From Dromiciops gliroides (Eukaryota > Chordata > Mammalia > Microbiotheria > Microbiotheriidae), in NCBI RefSeq assembly GCF_019393635.1, contig NC_057867.1, forward strand, positions 67,273,492-67,337,491: a stretch of 64,000 nucleotides of DNA, written 5' to 3'. A model generated the notes under the pieces. It had not been told where the DNA came from and searched no databases. It saw only the letters and a list, made by a program, of their open reading frames with translations. Positions 44,938 through 56,930 of the stretch are shown in pieces (the stretch's first letter is position 1; the number at the start of each line of letters is the position of its first letter). Made by a program: the position numbers and the translations under genes.

Positions 44938-45112
44938 GGCAGCTAGGTGGCCCAGTGGATAAAGCACTGGCCCTGGATTCAGGAGGACCTGAGTTAAAAT
45001 CTGGCCTCAGACACTTAACACTTACTAGCTGTGTGACCCTGGGCAAGTCACTTAACCCTCATTGCCCTGCAAAAACAAAAAACAAAACCAAAACAAAACC
45101 AAAACAAACACA
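44938..45112 (+). mobile_element. WSINE1-type SINE
   Basis: A complete copy with a long (AAAACAAAACC)-type tail. Flanked by a perfect 17-bp duplication, AAAAGATAAGATACAGG, at 44921-44937 and 45113-45129. Confidence 0.96.
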
Positions 45113-45129
45113 AAAAGATAAGATACAGG

Positions 45130-45550
45130 TCCAGATTCCTTGAGTATGTTAGAAAAATATTCAATACTTGATACCACTGTTGATTTATGATTACTACCTA
45201 AATGGGGCAAATCAAGTACTTCTGATATATATTGTCGTCTTATTTATCTGGTTTTGTTGGGGATAACTTAAACTTATGTTTTAAGTATAAAAATTTAGGA
45301 AAACTTTAATTGTTTTTGATTGTGGTAATGCTCCGTATATCAAATTTTGGCCCTCACATGATGTAAATCTTTCTAAAATTCATGACATACTTCCTTGCTT
45401 TAGTAGACTATGGTTGACTCAGTCTTATCATTACAAATATAAGTGATTGTACTGAACTGTAATACAATGATGCTCTCAGACCATGTTACAGGGATAGAAC
45501 TATTTACCCACAAACTAAATGGCCCTAGATTGCTGTGATGACCAAATGGT
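45130..45550. other. AT-rich gene-free stretch
   Basis: No gene or repeat family recognised. Confidence 0.4.
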
Positions 45551-45554
45551 AATT

Positions 45555-46170
45555 CAACAATCCAATTTAACAAATGTTAATTAAGGGCCTAGTTTGTGCA
45601 AGGCATTGTGCTAGGCAATGGAGATATGAAGACAAAGCATGCTGGTCCCTGAACTCAAGGTACTTACATTTTGGGGATGGTGCTGGTACAGAGGTACGTA
45701 AATACACAGTAATTGAGGACTGAGAAAGGACTAGCAACTGAAGGAGAGGGGGATGAGGGAAAATTTCATGAAGAAGGTGGCACTTAAGCTAAGTCTAAAA
45801 AGTAAAGAAGATAGAGATGAGAAGGAAGTGAATTGAAAGCCCAGAGATGGCTTGTGCAAATACACTGAGGTGAGAGATGAAATATAGAGTGTGGGGAACA
45901 GCTCATAGTCCAGTTTGGCTGGAATGTCGAGCAGGTGAAAATCAAGTTGTGGAGGGCCTTAAAAGGCAGGCCAAGAAGTTTGTATTCTATACTAGAAGCA
46001 ACGGAGAGCCACTAAAGCTTTTATTTGTTTGGCTTTTTTGGAGCAGGGCTATGCCATGGTGCCTTAGGAAGATTATGTTGGCAGTTGTGTGGGAGATGGA
46101 TTGTTGAGAGGAGAGCCTAGAGTTTGAAAGACCAGTTAGAAAGCTATTACAAATAGTACAGATGAAAAGA
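45555..46170 (+). mobile_element. L2 LINE 3' end, long copy
   Basis: CAAATGTTAATTAAGGGCC, TGCAAGGCATTGTGCTAGGC, GGTGGCACTTAAGCTAAGTC, CAAGTTGTGGAGGGCCTTAAAAGG, TTGTATTCTATACTAGAAGC and TGTGGGAGATGGATTG in L2 3' order. Confidence 0.72.
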
Positions 46171-46187
46171 AACAAAGGTCTTGTCAG

Positions 46188-46333
46188 TGGAGTTGTTATT
46201 CAGTCATGTCTGACTCTCCATGACTCCATTTGGGGTTTTCTTGGCAAGGATACTGGAGTAGTTTGCCATTTCCTTCTCCAGTTCATTTTACACTTGAGGA
46301 AACTGAGGCAGACAGGGTTAAGTGGCAGGGTTC
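46188..46333 (-). mobile_element. RTE-tailed SINE, partial
   Basis: Inverted tail GTTGTTATTCAGTCATGTCTG, TTCTTGGCAAGGATACTGGAG, then a MIR-like ACTTGAGGAAACTGAGGC. The tRNA-like head is missing. Confidence 0.72.
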
Positions 46334-46374
46334 AAATACAAGCAAAGATATGATGGAACTAGCTCAAACTTGCT

Positions 46375-46590
46375 CAGGAGAGTTGATTGTTAAATATTCA
46401 GTATGAACATTTATATTCCAGAAATTACCAAAGGTATAAATCAGGGCTTGAAGATATGTTGTTTTGTTGATTGTATTTTCATATTATATAGTACTTATAG
46501 TCTATTGTATAGAATTAAGAAAATGATAGAGAAAATGTTCTTGATTATAATTTAGGGTAGTGATAGTGCTGGAGGATGCCAGGGGAAACT
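46375..46590 (-). mobile_element. hAT-like MITE, copy 5 (diverged)
   Basis: Inverted: GGTATAAATCAGGGCTTGA, TTGTTTTGTTGATTG, AAGAAAATGATAGAGAAAATG. These match the interior of copies 1-3. The ends are poorly preserved. Confidence 0.45.
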
Positions 46591-46609
46591 TAGTAATAAC
46601 CATCCTTTT

Positions 46610-46749
46610 TTTTTGGTAAGGCAATTGGGGTTAAGTGACTTGCCCAGGGTCACACAGCTAGTAAGTGTTAAGTGTCTGAGGCCGGATTTGAACTCAGGTA
46701 CTCCTGAATCCAGGGCTGGTGCTTTATCCACTGTACCACCTAGCTGCCC
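46610..46749 (-). mobile_element. WSINE1-type SINE
   Basis: A complete inverted copy. Flanked by CCATCCTTTT at 46600-46609 and 46750-46759. Confidence 0.94.
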
Positions 46750-46759
46750 CCATCCTTTT

Positions 46760-47400
46760 GTTTTTTAAAAAATATTTTAAAAATTTAAATTACATATAAA
46801 AACAATTTTAAACATTTTTTGTTTGTTTGCTTGTTTGTTTTTAGTTTTTTTGGTGAGGCAACTGGGGTTAAGTGACTTGCCCAGAGTCACACAGCTAGTA
46901 AGTGTCAAGTGTCTGATGTTGGATTTGAACTCAGGTCCTCCTGACTCCATGGCCTGTGCTCTATCCTCTGTGTCACCTCGCTGCCCCTTAATATTCTTTT
47001 TAAAAATTTTTGAGTTCTCTCCCTTACTCCCCTCCTCCTTCATTCTAGTAATTTGATATAGATTAAACATGTAGAATCATTCAAAACATATTTCCATATT
47101 AGTCACATTGTGAAAGAAAACACAGACCAAAAATTATAAGAAAAATAAAGTTTAAAATAATAACCTTTGATCTATATTTAGACTCCATCAGTTCTTTCTC
47201 TGGAAGTGGATAGCATTTTTCATTATGCGCCCTTTGGGATTGTCTTTGATCATTGTATTGATGAGAATAGCCAAATCATTCACAGTTGATCGCTGTAGAA
47301 TATTGTTGTAATAGTGCACAATGTTCTCCTTGTTCTGCTCACTTTACTTTGCATCAGTTCATGTAAATATTTCCGAGCAATCACCTTTTTCAATAAGCAA
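46760..47400 (-). mobile_element. L1 LINE 3' end, split by a SINE
   Basis: Inverted: A/T-rich tail (46760-46817), then after the SINE AGTAATTTGATATAGATTAAAC, AGAATAGCCAAATCATTCAC and CACAATGTTCTCCTTGTTCTGC. Confidence 0.75.
46818..46987 (-). mobile_element. WSINE1-type SINE nested in L1
   Basis: Inverted copy with a (GTTTGTTT)n tail, ending TGTCACCTCGCTGCCCC. Inserted in the A-rich tail of the L1 copy. Confidence 0.92.
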
Positions 47401-48079
47401 TACTAATTCAAATATTCCCATTAAGTCCTACTCTGGTATCATGGGCATAGAGGCAACCTTCTAGGTTCCCGAAGCTAGAACCTGATTTAATTACCAGGAG
47501 TTTGGAAGGTCACTTGCCTGATCCTGTTTAATAAAAAGGACCAGGCATTGGCAATCCCATATTCACCTAGTTAGTTATACTCTTCACCCAACACCAGAGG
47601 GCACTTGTGGGAAATAACAAGCCCTCTCTGTGGTTTTCAGAGAGCTGGCTACCTCAGTCTCCTAGATTGGTTCCTTTTGTGGGTAACAGGATTCATCTCA
47701 TCAGTCTGGGGTGTGATCTTTGTGAATAAATCCAATTAGGCTCTTGGCTCAGGCCCTACTTCACAACCTCTTTTCTTTTTTTTTGATGTTGCAATTAATG
47801 TGATCACACTAGTATGGCACAATGGAGTTAATCATCTAAACATGGCCAAACTATATACAGTTCTTTACTTATAACCACACAAGCCAAAGAAAATAAGACC
47901 AAATTTATTAAAACAACTATACTGAACCAGCATGTGGGCTAGGTGCTCATAGCTCCTCTATGACCCTGGGAGCCCCATACTAGTCTATAGGCCTGCCCCA
48001 AACCTAGGAGTTTCAGGAGCATAAATCAAGTGCTTAAACAACAACGACAGCCAACAAGGCTTGAAGCTTAACATTAAAA
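47401..48079. other. Gene-free stretch
   Basis: No gene or recognised repeat for most of it. The right part may be upstream RTE sequence too decayed to read. Confidence 0.35.
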
Positions 48080-48915
48080 ACAATCTAAGATCTTGGTGAC
48101 TGGTCCCATCACTTCCTGGACAATAGAGGGAGAAGAAATGGAAGCAGTGTCACATTCTGTATTCTTGGGTTCAAAGATCACTTCAAGGGGAAGCTGGGTG
48201 GCACAGTGGGTAGAGCACTGGCCCTGGAGTCAGGAGGACCTGAGTTCAAATCTGGCCTGAGACACTTAACACTTACTAGCTGTGTGACCCTGGGCAAGTC
48301 ACTTAACCCCAATTGCCAAAAAAAAAAAAAATAAAATAAACAAAGATCACTTCAGACAGTGACCTTGGCCATGTTTAGGGGCATGTGACCTTTTAATTAA
48401 AAGGACACTTGCTCCTTGGAAGGAAAGCTATGGCAAATCTGGACAGCAGACTAAAAAGCAGACATCTGTTTGCCCACAACGGTCTGTATCGTCAAAGCTG
48501 TGGTTTTTCCAGTAGCGATGTATGGCTGTGAGAGTTGGATCACAAGGAAAGTTGAGTGTCACAGAAATTGTGGTGCTGGAAGAGACTTCTGAGAGTCCCT
48601 TGGACAGCAAAGAGATCAAAGCAGTCAATACTTCAAGAAATTAACTCAGACTACTCACTGGAAGATTAAATACTGAAAACGAAGCCTAAATACTTTGGCC
48701 ACAGAATGAGGTGAGACTCATTGGTAAAGACCCTGATGTTGGAAAATATTGAAGGCAAAAGGAAAAGAGGCCAACAGAGGATGAGACAGTGTCACAGAAG
48801 CAATGAATGTGATCTTGGACAAACTTTGGGAGAGAGTGGAGGATAGATAGAAGAGCCTGGTGTGCTACGGTCCACGGGGCCATTAAAAGTCAGATACAAG
48901 AACAAGAACAAAACA
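48080..48915 (+). mobile_element. RTE (BovB-like) LINE 3' end
   Basis: C-terminal RTE reverse transcriptase region: GTATGGCTGTGAGAGTTGG (the MYGCESW motif), TTTGGCCACAGAATGAGG (the YFGHRMR motif), GGCAAAAGGAAAAGAGGCC (KRKRGQ) and a 3' end near AAGTCAGATACAAGAACAAG. Gly-His and Arg-rich signatures match BovB/RTE. A SINE at 48186-48340 splits it. Several frameshifts; inactive. Confidence 0.85.
48186..48340 (+). mobile_element. WSINE1-type SINE nested in RTE
   Basis: A complete copy with a pure A tail. Flanked by a perfect CAAAGATCACTTCA at 48172-48185 and 48341-48354. Confidence 0.96.
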
Positions 48916-49150
48916 AAGTGTTGGAAGATTTGCAAAGCATTTTCCAGATACTATTTCATTGATTTTTTTTGTGATACCTCTGGGAAGAAGGTGCGATTAT
49001 TATCTCCATTTTACAGATGAGGAAATTGAGGCTGAGTGGTTAAATGACTTGCTCAGTGTCGCACAGTTTGTAATTGTATTAGGCAGGATTTGAACTCAGG
49101 TCATCTGATCCTAAGTCCATCTCTTTATCCTTTGTACCACCTAACCACCA
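48916..49150 (-). mobile_element. MIR/core-SINE
   Basis: Inverted: GCAAAGCATTTTCCAGATACT, ATTTTACAGATGAGGAAATTG, AAATGACTTGCTCAGTGTC, TATCCTTTGTACCACCTAAC. Confidence 0.65.
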
Positions 49151-50130
49151 GCTACTCTGTTCTGTTCAGACCCTGCCTTCCTGGTATAGCTGGATTATTG
49201 GCCAGGCTTTATTGTTGTCCTATCCCTCTTCTCTGCATGCTAACTGGTATTAGAGCAAGGGGGTCTGTGCCAAGTAGAGAAAGACACTTCCTGTGCTTCC
49301 ATTTTTCTGTCTCATCCTTGAACAACCCATGCAGTAGCTATATGTGAGGCCACTTCTGCCCTAGGCTCTTCAGCTCTTCCTATATCATCACTTAACAGCC
49401 AGGGGTAGGGGGAACAGGACATGCCTGCTTCCTCAGAAGCTCTGCTCACTCAGTCTTCTGTTCTGTTACTCTTTTGTTAGTCAGCCCCAGGTGCATTCCA
49501 ACCCCATTAGTCATGGCAAAGAGGAGGGGGTACTATGAAGAGCAAGGACGGAGGCTATAAAAAAAAGCTTCAGGACAATAACCTTAATTTTATATGCAAA
49601 ATTAAGCTAGCACTGGACTCCTAATTATTCCCTGATTTCATTCTCTCTTTTACCTCTATGCATTTGCATAGGCTACCCCCTGTGCCACCTCCCCACATAC
49701 CATACACAGACTCACACACACACACACACACACACACATACTACACGTATACCACACACAGATAAACACAACACCACACCACACAGAGAGACACATGCAT
49801 TTCTCATCTCTGCCTATTGGTCACTATACTTTTAAAAAGAAACCATACTCACAATATTGAGTGCTTTGATCTGTGTGCTTATCAGCTTATCAGCATTTCT
49901 CATACTACTCACAGCATTGATAATACTTTTTCATTAATATTGCCATACTAATCAAAGTATAATCAAAATCATACTAGTGACAACTGGCCAAGAGTCTCTT
50001 CTCCAAGACTGATGTATACTTACAGTCAGTCCTCATCAGTCACTTAACACTTACCATAGCAAGACTCTAATGGCAGAGACAATAGCACAAGGTCAGTTAT
50101 GATAAGATTTATTTAATAATCATTTATTAA
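49151..50130. other. Gene-free stretch with CA microsatellite
   Basis: (CA)n at 49709-49739 with further CA-rich sequence to about 49800. The rest is unassigned. Confidence 0.5.
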
Positions 50131-50800
50131 GCACTGATTATATGTAGAACATTCCGTTCAGCAAAGGTCCTGTCAGAAGCCTTGGGCTCTAGCACTGCCA
50201 CTAACAAGACATAGCTTGAGGGAAGTTACTTTTCTTCTCTAGGTCTCAGCTTTCTCATCAGAAAAAATGAGAGTTGGACTAGATGAACCTTTTCTCTGGA
50301 TACTACCTCAGTGTCCCTCCATCTAAACACTTTTCTGATTTCTGATTTGAAATTTGTTTAATTCCTATAATATCTCCGGGTTATAAGATAAGGTCCTCTT
50401 CACATTATCTCAGTGTTACTACATAGCAAAACTACAAAAGGAGCTGGGTAGATCTGGAGTGAGGAGATTTTTTTCCAGCTATGTAAATCAACTCTGGACC
50501 AAAATAGAAAAAGTTCCAGATGGAGTTGGTGGCCTTTTCCCTACTTCTCACCAGCAACCAAAATCACTGTACTCCCTACACAAAGTTTAGCTAAGACACA
50601 GTCCCTGCCCTGAAGGAACTTCATAGGATCATATATTTAGTGTTAACAAGAATTTTAAAGGACATCTAGTCCAAACCTCTCATTAACATATAAGGAGCTA
50701 AGGCTCAGAGAGATTAAATAGCACAGTTGGGACTGGAACCCAGGGCTACTTTATAGTCTAATAAGGAGATAAGAAATCAACAGGGGTAATTACAAAGTAC
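50131..50800. other. Gene-free stretch with MIR/L2 traces
   Basis: 50165-50330 (plus MIR-like, CTCATCAGAAAAAATGAGAG) and 50590-50740 (inverted MIR-like after an L2 piece). No gene. Confidence 0.4.
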
Positions 50801-51779
50801 ACTAAAGAAGTGCAGAGCAGTCTCAAAGGTCCTGTGGAAGGAGCCTATTGGGAGGTTTCAATACAACTCACCTCCCCTTCCCACTCAAATGACATCAGAA
50901 CTTCCACAAGAAGCTCCGTTGTGGTTGAGAAGTTAAAAAAATATTTAAAAGAAGATAAAAACCAGGAAATTAGGCTCTTAAAGAAAAATTTAACAAGACA
51001 AATGAGAATTGATGGTTTAGAACAGATTGTAGGAAATCTTAATAAAAAGTGGATACTGAAAGAGATAACAGCAGAGAGAGAACTAAAAAATTCAGAAATG
51101 AATCAATACTTAAAAAAAACTCAAACCTGTGATTTTATTGGTAGAGGAAGCTCCCTCTACCAATGTAGACTGGCACCTACTTTGCAATTTATGGTCCTAG
51201 GTAATTGCTTGAGGGCACTCAAGTAATTGAATGACTTCCTTAGGGGCACAGAGATGGAATTTGAACCTAGTTATTTTGGACATTGAAGCTGTCTCTTACA
51301 CCACTAGTCACATTGTCTCTTGAATCAACAAATATTATAGCATAATCAAAAAACATTAAAATTTGTGCTTGAGGTCTCTAAAAAATAAACCAACTGACCT
51401 TGAACACAGTGCTTGACCAGATAATACAATAATCATTCCTTCCCCCAAATAATGATGAAACAAAGATCCCAAATAACACATTTAAATAAATCATAAAAGA
51501 AAATTGTGTAGAATTATTGGAAAAACAAGTGCAAAGTTCAGATGGATAGAATCTATAGGCTACATGCAGAGAGGAATTCCAAGTTCAATACACTCAGAAA
51601 TGTGGTTGATAAATTCCAGAACTAAAATCATTAATATGATGTAATGAAAGGTATCCCAGCAAAACATATTCCATTTTGTCTGAGGATCACTGAAGGAATG
51701 AGAACAAATTTTTTATGTGCTAATTCCATGAAAATTGATCAGACAAAAGTATCTTAAAGGTGTGAAGGAGAGGGGAGGG
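50801..51779. other. AT-rich stretch, possibly old retroelement
   Basis: A 138-codon plus-strand frame (50810-51226) contains a Lys/Glu-rich, coiled-coil-like middle. No start context, splice signals or known domain. It may be a decayed LINE ORF1-like piece, but I cannot show that. Confidence 0.3.
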
Positions 51780-51995
51780 GGAAGAAGAGAATTAGATGAC
51801 AGAAAGATTCCTGGAGGAGGTGAAATTTGAACTGGACTTTAAAGGATGTATAGGAAATCGACAGGTAAAGAATGGGAGAGATAACATTTCAGGCATAGGC
51901 AACAGCCTGTGCAAAGGCAGAGGTGGAAGAACTCGAGGTGTATTCAGAAGCCAGAGAGTAGTCCTGTTTAGATATAGGATAATTGATCATATTAC
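51780..51995 (+). mobile_element. L2 LINE 3' fragment
   Basis: CTGGAGGAGGTGAAATTTGAAC, GGCATAGGCAACAGCCTGTGC and AAAGGCAGAGGTGGAAG follow the L2 3' order. Confidence 0.65.
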
Positions 51996-52620
51996 CAGGG
52001 CCACTTGGCAAACTGATCATCGAGTTCTGTTTTCTCTGACCCAGGCTGTAATCAGAAGATGTGGGTACACATTCAGTATATTGATATCTGTTGGGTAAGC
52101 CAAAATGCACAAATGTACAAACTAACATGGGTGAGCTAATTCACATCCAGGGTTAGGGAATCAGTGACACATTTTGGGGGGTGTATTTTATAATATTTTT
52201 CATACAAAAAGCAAGTAGTCAGTATGATATGATTAATGTTCACTTTTCAACTACTTGGCAAGTCATCTTAATCAGGTTTACTTATCAAGAGAAGTGTATG
52301 TGACTAGAGACATAAACAACAGCGAAATGTGATATGATCAAGGCTTGTGGTGGTGTAACACATGAAGCAATTCATTTTCCCTTATATTCTTAACTCTTTT
52401 ATAGACTTCAAAATACTTGGCTCAGCTGAGAAGGCATTAACATGTAAGGTGGCAGTGAGGTATGGTGGAAAGGACTCTGGCCTAAGAGTTCTAAGCTTAG
52501 CACTACCATTAACTTGCTGTAGGACTATGGGTAAATAACTCTACAATCTGAGCCTACATTTTTTCAACAATAAAATGAGTCGATTGCACTAGATGACTCC
52601 TAAAGCTTCTTCCAGTTCTA
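51996..52620. other. Gene-free stretch
   Basis: 52455-52620 is a plus-strand MIR-like fragment (GTATGGTGGAAAGGACTCTGG). The rest is unassigned. Confidence 0.45.
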
Positions 52621-52624
52621 ACAT

Positions 52625-52870
52625 TCTTCTTGCTGTTTGTCCTTCACTCTCAAAGAGGACCAAGACATTGGGAGGTGATGTCCTGACTTGCAGTGAAGTG
52701 GATTGAAGTGAGGGTGGGCTGTGCAAAGTCACCAGCCTCACTCTCTCCTGGGTTCAGTGGCATGATATATATCAGGACAACTAGAGAAGGTCCCAGATGC
52801 AATGGGAGATGTTGGGCCTTTAAGCGAAGGCCTTTCACAGGTCTCAGGTTGCCACTGATTGGCTCTAACA
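52625..52870 (-). mobile_element. Composite marsupial SINE tail, second copy
   Basis: CTTCACTCTCAAAGAGGACC, TGATGTCCTGACTTGCAGTG and CACCAGCCTCACTCTCTCC match the tail units at 11165-11460. One tail only; the tRNA-like head is not present. Confidence 0.6.
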
Positions 52871-52879
52871 TTCTATGAC

Positions 52880-53040
52880 TAGAAATATTTGGAGTCAGAA
52901 GAGCTAGATTCAAATCTCCATGTTGCCACCTGCATGCCTTGGACAAGTCACGCCCCCACTTGGGGCCTCTGTGTTACTCCTTTGTCCAGGGTTGGACTAG
53001 GTAACCTCTAAGGACCTTTCCAGCTTGAACTCTCTGATCC
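52880..53040 (+). mobile_element. MIR-like fragment
   Basis: GGAGTCAGAAGAGCTAGATTC, GCCTTGGACAAGTCACGC, CCAGCTTGAACTCTCTGATCC on the plus strand. Confidence 0.55.
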
Positions 53041-53082
53041 TATGTTCCTTAAGCCCTGGATTCCATCTTGCTTCCTTTTCTT

Positions 53083-53230
53083 TTTTCTTTTTTTTAGTGA
53101 GGCAATTGGGGTTAAGTGACTTGCTCAGGGTCACACAGCTAGTAAGTGTTAAGTGTCTGAGGCCGGATTTGAACTCAGGTCCTCCTGACTCCAGGGCCAG
53201 TGCTCTATCCACTGCACCACCTAGCTGCCC
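53083..53230 (-). mobile_element. WSINE1-type SINE
   Basis: A complete inverted copy. Flanked by TTGCTYCCTTTTCT near 53068 and 53232. Confidence 0.94.
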
Positions 53231-53684
53231 TTTGCTCCCTTTTCTAAGCAAGTACGCTTGAATCCTGCCTTCCCAAGAAAACTGATTAAAGAAATTCTTT
53301 GTGAACACCATCCTCATTGTGCCTACACCACACCTCAAAATCCCTCTACTTCACCCCTCATTGTCTCTTTTCTTGCTTCAGGCTCCGAGGTGACCTTCTT
53401 CCTTGACAAGGCAAACTCTTCAAATTGTGTCCTTAACTCCATCTCCTCCCATAGTCTCTAGGAGCTTGCCCCATGAATCATCCCCCTTTCTCATCTTCAA
53501 TTTCTTCCCATCTACTGGATCCTTCTTCATTGCCTGCAAACATTCTCAAGTCTGTTATACCCCTGACTTGACCCTGCCATTCCTTCAAGCAACTGTCATC
53601 ATATCTCTGCTCCCTTTTACTGCCAAACTCCTAGAAACATTTATCTGTACTTTCTGGCTCTATTTCCTCACCATCCACTCAGTT
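53231..53684. other. Gene-free pyrimidine-rich stretch
   Basis: Resembles an old repeat (CTCCATCTCCTCCCATAG, GCATTGCCTGCAAACATTCTC), but no family is assigned. No gene. Confidence 0.4.
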
Positions 53685-54175
53685 CAACAGAATGAAGATT
53701 CATTAAGTGTCTACTGGATGCTAGGCACTCTGATGGGTACTAGGGATACAAAGAGCAAAAGCAAATAGTCCTTGATCTCAAAGATTTATCATTCCACTGG
53801 GGAGATACAACATATCTAGATAAGTAAATACTTGCTGATTTGGGGAGAGAGAATGCACAGAAAACTAGGGGGTTCAGGGAAGGCTTCAAATTGGAAGTAC
53901 TTGAATTGGGTCTTAAAGGAAGCTAAGGATTCTGAGAAAAAGAAATGAGGAGAGAGTAAATTCCAGGTATGGGCCAGCTTATGCAAAGGAATGGAATAGA
54001 GTTTATGACAAGGAACAGAGATGGGAGGAGATGGTGAAATGTTTGGAGAACAGCAAGAAGGCCAGTTTGGGTGGAATCCTGAATGTGTAAAAGAGAGTAA
54101 CGTGAAATAAGCCTGGTAAGGTGGTCTGGGGCCAGACTGTTAAAGGAAATCACTTTGTGAACCTTAAATAATAGC
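53685..54175 (+). mobile_element. L2 LINE 3' fragment
   Basis: GATTCATTAAGTGTCTACTGG, GCTAGGCACTCTGATGGG, GAATTGGGTCTTAAAGGAAGC, AAGAAGGCCAGTTTGGGTGG, GTGAAATAAGCCTGGTAAGG. Confidence 0.72.
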
Positions 54176-55130
54176 AAGAGCTAACATTATATAGCATTTT
54201 AAGGTTTGCAAAACTCTTTCCATACATTATTTCACTTGATGCTCACAACAACCCTGGGAGGTAGACACTATCTTTTCCCCTACTTTACAGATGAGGAAAT
54301 CAACATAGAAAGGTTATGATCTGCCCATAACTAGGTAAATGTCTGAAGCAGGATTTGAACTCAGGTGTTCCTCACTTCAAGTCCAATGCTCTAGCCACAA
54401 TACCACCTAGCTGCTGTGGAAATGCGAGTGATGGTTATTGTTCAAGCCAGTAAAAGTTCCTAATTGATAAGTGGTATCTGGGATAAAAATCTGCCTAAAC
54501 CACTAGTTTAGCTCACAGGAAATAATAATGATAGCTGTTAGTTCTACAATGCTCTAAGTTTTCCAAAGTACTTTCTTTAAACAGCTCTGTGGGGGTAGAT
54601 AGTTCAAGTATCATTATCCCCATTTTACAGATAAGGAACGTGAGGCTTAGAGTGGGAGAGAGCATATGCCCTAACCATGGTGTTTGTGGCAAAGCCAGGA
54701 ATCCTAGTCCAGTGGCCTTCCCACTATCCCATGCTATTGCCTGATTTTTCTCTCCTGGCTATATCACAAGGTGGGGGTCTGCCCTTTTCTATAGTTTGCC
54801 AGTCCCTTCATTCCCTATAAAATGGTATGATGAACTCTTCTTTCTAGCATGGCAAAAGAATTGGGGGGGGGCTTCTGTTAGTCAGAAACTCAGGTTTCTA
54901 GAGATGGCAATACGTATGCAAGGCATGGTTCCCCAATTTACGAAGAATTTGCCCAGTAGTAGTAGAAGGATCTATGTAGGGAAGTCTCAGTTTGTCAGCA
55001 GATAGCAACCCTTCTATAACTTTTTGGATTGGCCCAGGGTAATAGCTACTAAGTAGCAGAGGTGAGATGCTAACCCAGGTCTTCTTGGCTCCGAGCTCAG
55101 CACTCTATCTACTATGCCATACTTCCCCTC
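54176..55130. other. Gene-free stretch with inverted MIRs
   Basis: 54180-54420 (ACATTATATAGCATTTTAAGG, TTTACAGATGAGGAAATCAAC, ACAATACCACCTAGCTGC), 54520-54740 and 55030-55130 carry inverted MIR/core-SINE sequence. No gene. Confidence 0.55.
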
Positions 55131-56560
55131 AAAGAGCTGGAAACTTCCTGAACTAAGCATCTTTAAATATTGCCCTGCTGGGCCTTACAGGACCTCGTGC
55201 TCACTGGCATAAATATTTCTTTGTCCTTGTCCCACAGATATGTAGAACTGAGTAACAGAAAACAACACAATGTTTCCTTTTATACAGACTAAAATTACCT
55301 TGTATGAGCTGTATATCTGTTATTTGACTGACGAATTTCCAGAGAAAGCAAAAAATAGTATCTCATTGTCCCCTGAGAACTTCTTCTGGCCTCTTGCACT
55401 GGAACTGCCTGGCTTTAACTTTCAGAGGAAGTCAAGTTCTTTTCTATACCTCTGGGGGATATTACAAGCTCCTGGGTAGATGAAAAAGAAATGAATTTGT
55501 AGCTTCAATTGATCCTTAAAAAGTTTCCCCCAGAAAACAGATTTCTTTCATTGCAATCAGAAAGAATTGATCTTCCTAAGAACTACAAGGGTTTGGAAGG
55601 AACAACCTTAATAACTTTCAGTCATTTATTCATCTATCCAGCCATCTAATGATTCATTCAACAACACTCCTGGCTATTCCATCAACAAGACACTCTAGCT
55701 CTCAGCTCGCCCCCATTCTTTCTGGCTGCAATGTTCTCTACCCTCTACTACTACTGGCCTCCCTGGTGACCTTTAAATCCCAACTAAAAATATCACCTTC
55801 TCTAGGCAGCAGTCCCCAACCCTCTTAATTGCAGTGCCTTCTCTCTTTTAATTATTTCTTAATTATCCTATATACAGCTTGCTAGTGCCTTCCTTATCTC
55901 CAGTTCATTGGTATATATTTATTTGCAAGTTGTTTCTCCCATTAGATTATAAGCTCCTTGAGGGCAGGGACTGGCTTTTGCCTCTTTTTGTATCCCCAGT
56001 GTTTAGTACACTGCCTGGCATACAGGCAGCTTACTGATTGATTGAAATATCTATTATATTCCGAGCCTGTTCCAGGTGCCAAGGGAGATTAGAAAGTTTA
56101 GATAAGATGTGGTCTAAGGGATGATGCAGTATCTGCAGGTGCCATCCAGAGAGAAACCATCAGATAAAAGGGTCAAAGGAAGAAAACAGGAATGGTAGTA
56201 GTGGTAGCCTCCCTAGTGAGGAATGCTAGAAGAGCTGTTTATTGATTTGACTTATTAATAGTCAATTATTAAGAGCAGAGGACTCTGATATCTTCCTGGT
56301 ATATGTATTCAGGACATGATAGAGAATCTTCCAAGATTTATTAATCTACAGAACCAGGGCTATATAATTTAATTAAGATGTTAGGGAAATATTCAAAAAA
56401 GTCCCTCATGTTAATCTAGAAGATAAGACAGAGAGATGTGGGCTACATACAGTCCAGTTAGGTGGGTTGGAACTGGCTGAATGGTGAGACCTGAAGTGCA
56501 TTTCTTAATGTTTTTATTAACTTGGAGTATCCCAGGAACCTCTGCTGACCTATTTTTATC
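55131..56560. other. Gene-free stretch
   Basis: 55690-56040 resembles an old 3' end also seen at 15680-16100 (TTATAAGCTCCTTGAGGGCAGG, TACACTGCCTGGCATACAGG). 55131-55690 and 56050-56560 are unassigned. Confidence 0.4.
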
Positions 56561-56569
56561 AGCATCTTG

Positions 56570-56930
56570 AATAGCACAGATGATAGCACAGTGGATAGAA
56601 TGTTGGATTTGGAATCAGGAAGACCCGAGTTCAAATCTAAACATGTGTTTAGATTCCTAGATGTGTGACACTGAGCAAGTCATTTCACCTTCCTCAGACT
56701 CAGTTTCTTCATCCTTAAAATGCGAATCATAATAGTACCTACTTCACAGGGTTGTTGTGAGGATTAAATTAAAATATGTAAAAGCATGTGTTAATGTGAT
56801 ACATGTTAGGAAGAATTAATTCAATGTGATATAGTATGTAATGTAACCCATGTAAAGGGCTATATAAATGCTAGCTATTATTGCTGTTGTTGTCATTGTC
56901 GTCATTGTCGTCATCATCATCATCATCAGA
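56570..56930 (+). mobile_element. MIR-like SINE with trinucleotide tail
   Basis: GATAGCACAGTGGATAGAATG head, GTGTGACACTGAGCAAGTC core, CTTCATCCTTAAAATGCG. The 3' part ends in a degenerate GTC/ATC-rich run at 56880-56930. Confidence 0.65.

Noticed and set aside
50810-51226. 138-codon Lys/Glu-rich frame
   Set aside because: AT-rich composition favours such frames. It may be retroelement debris, but I saw no diagnostic motif.
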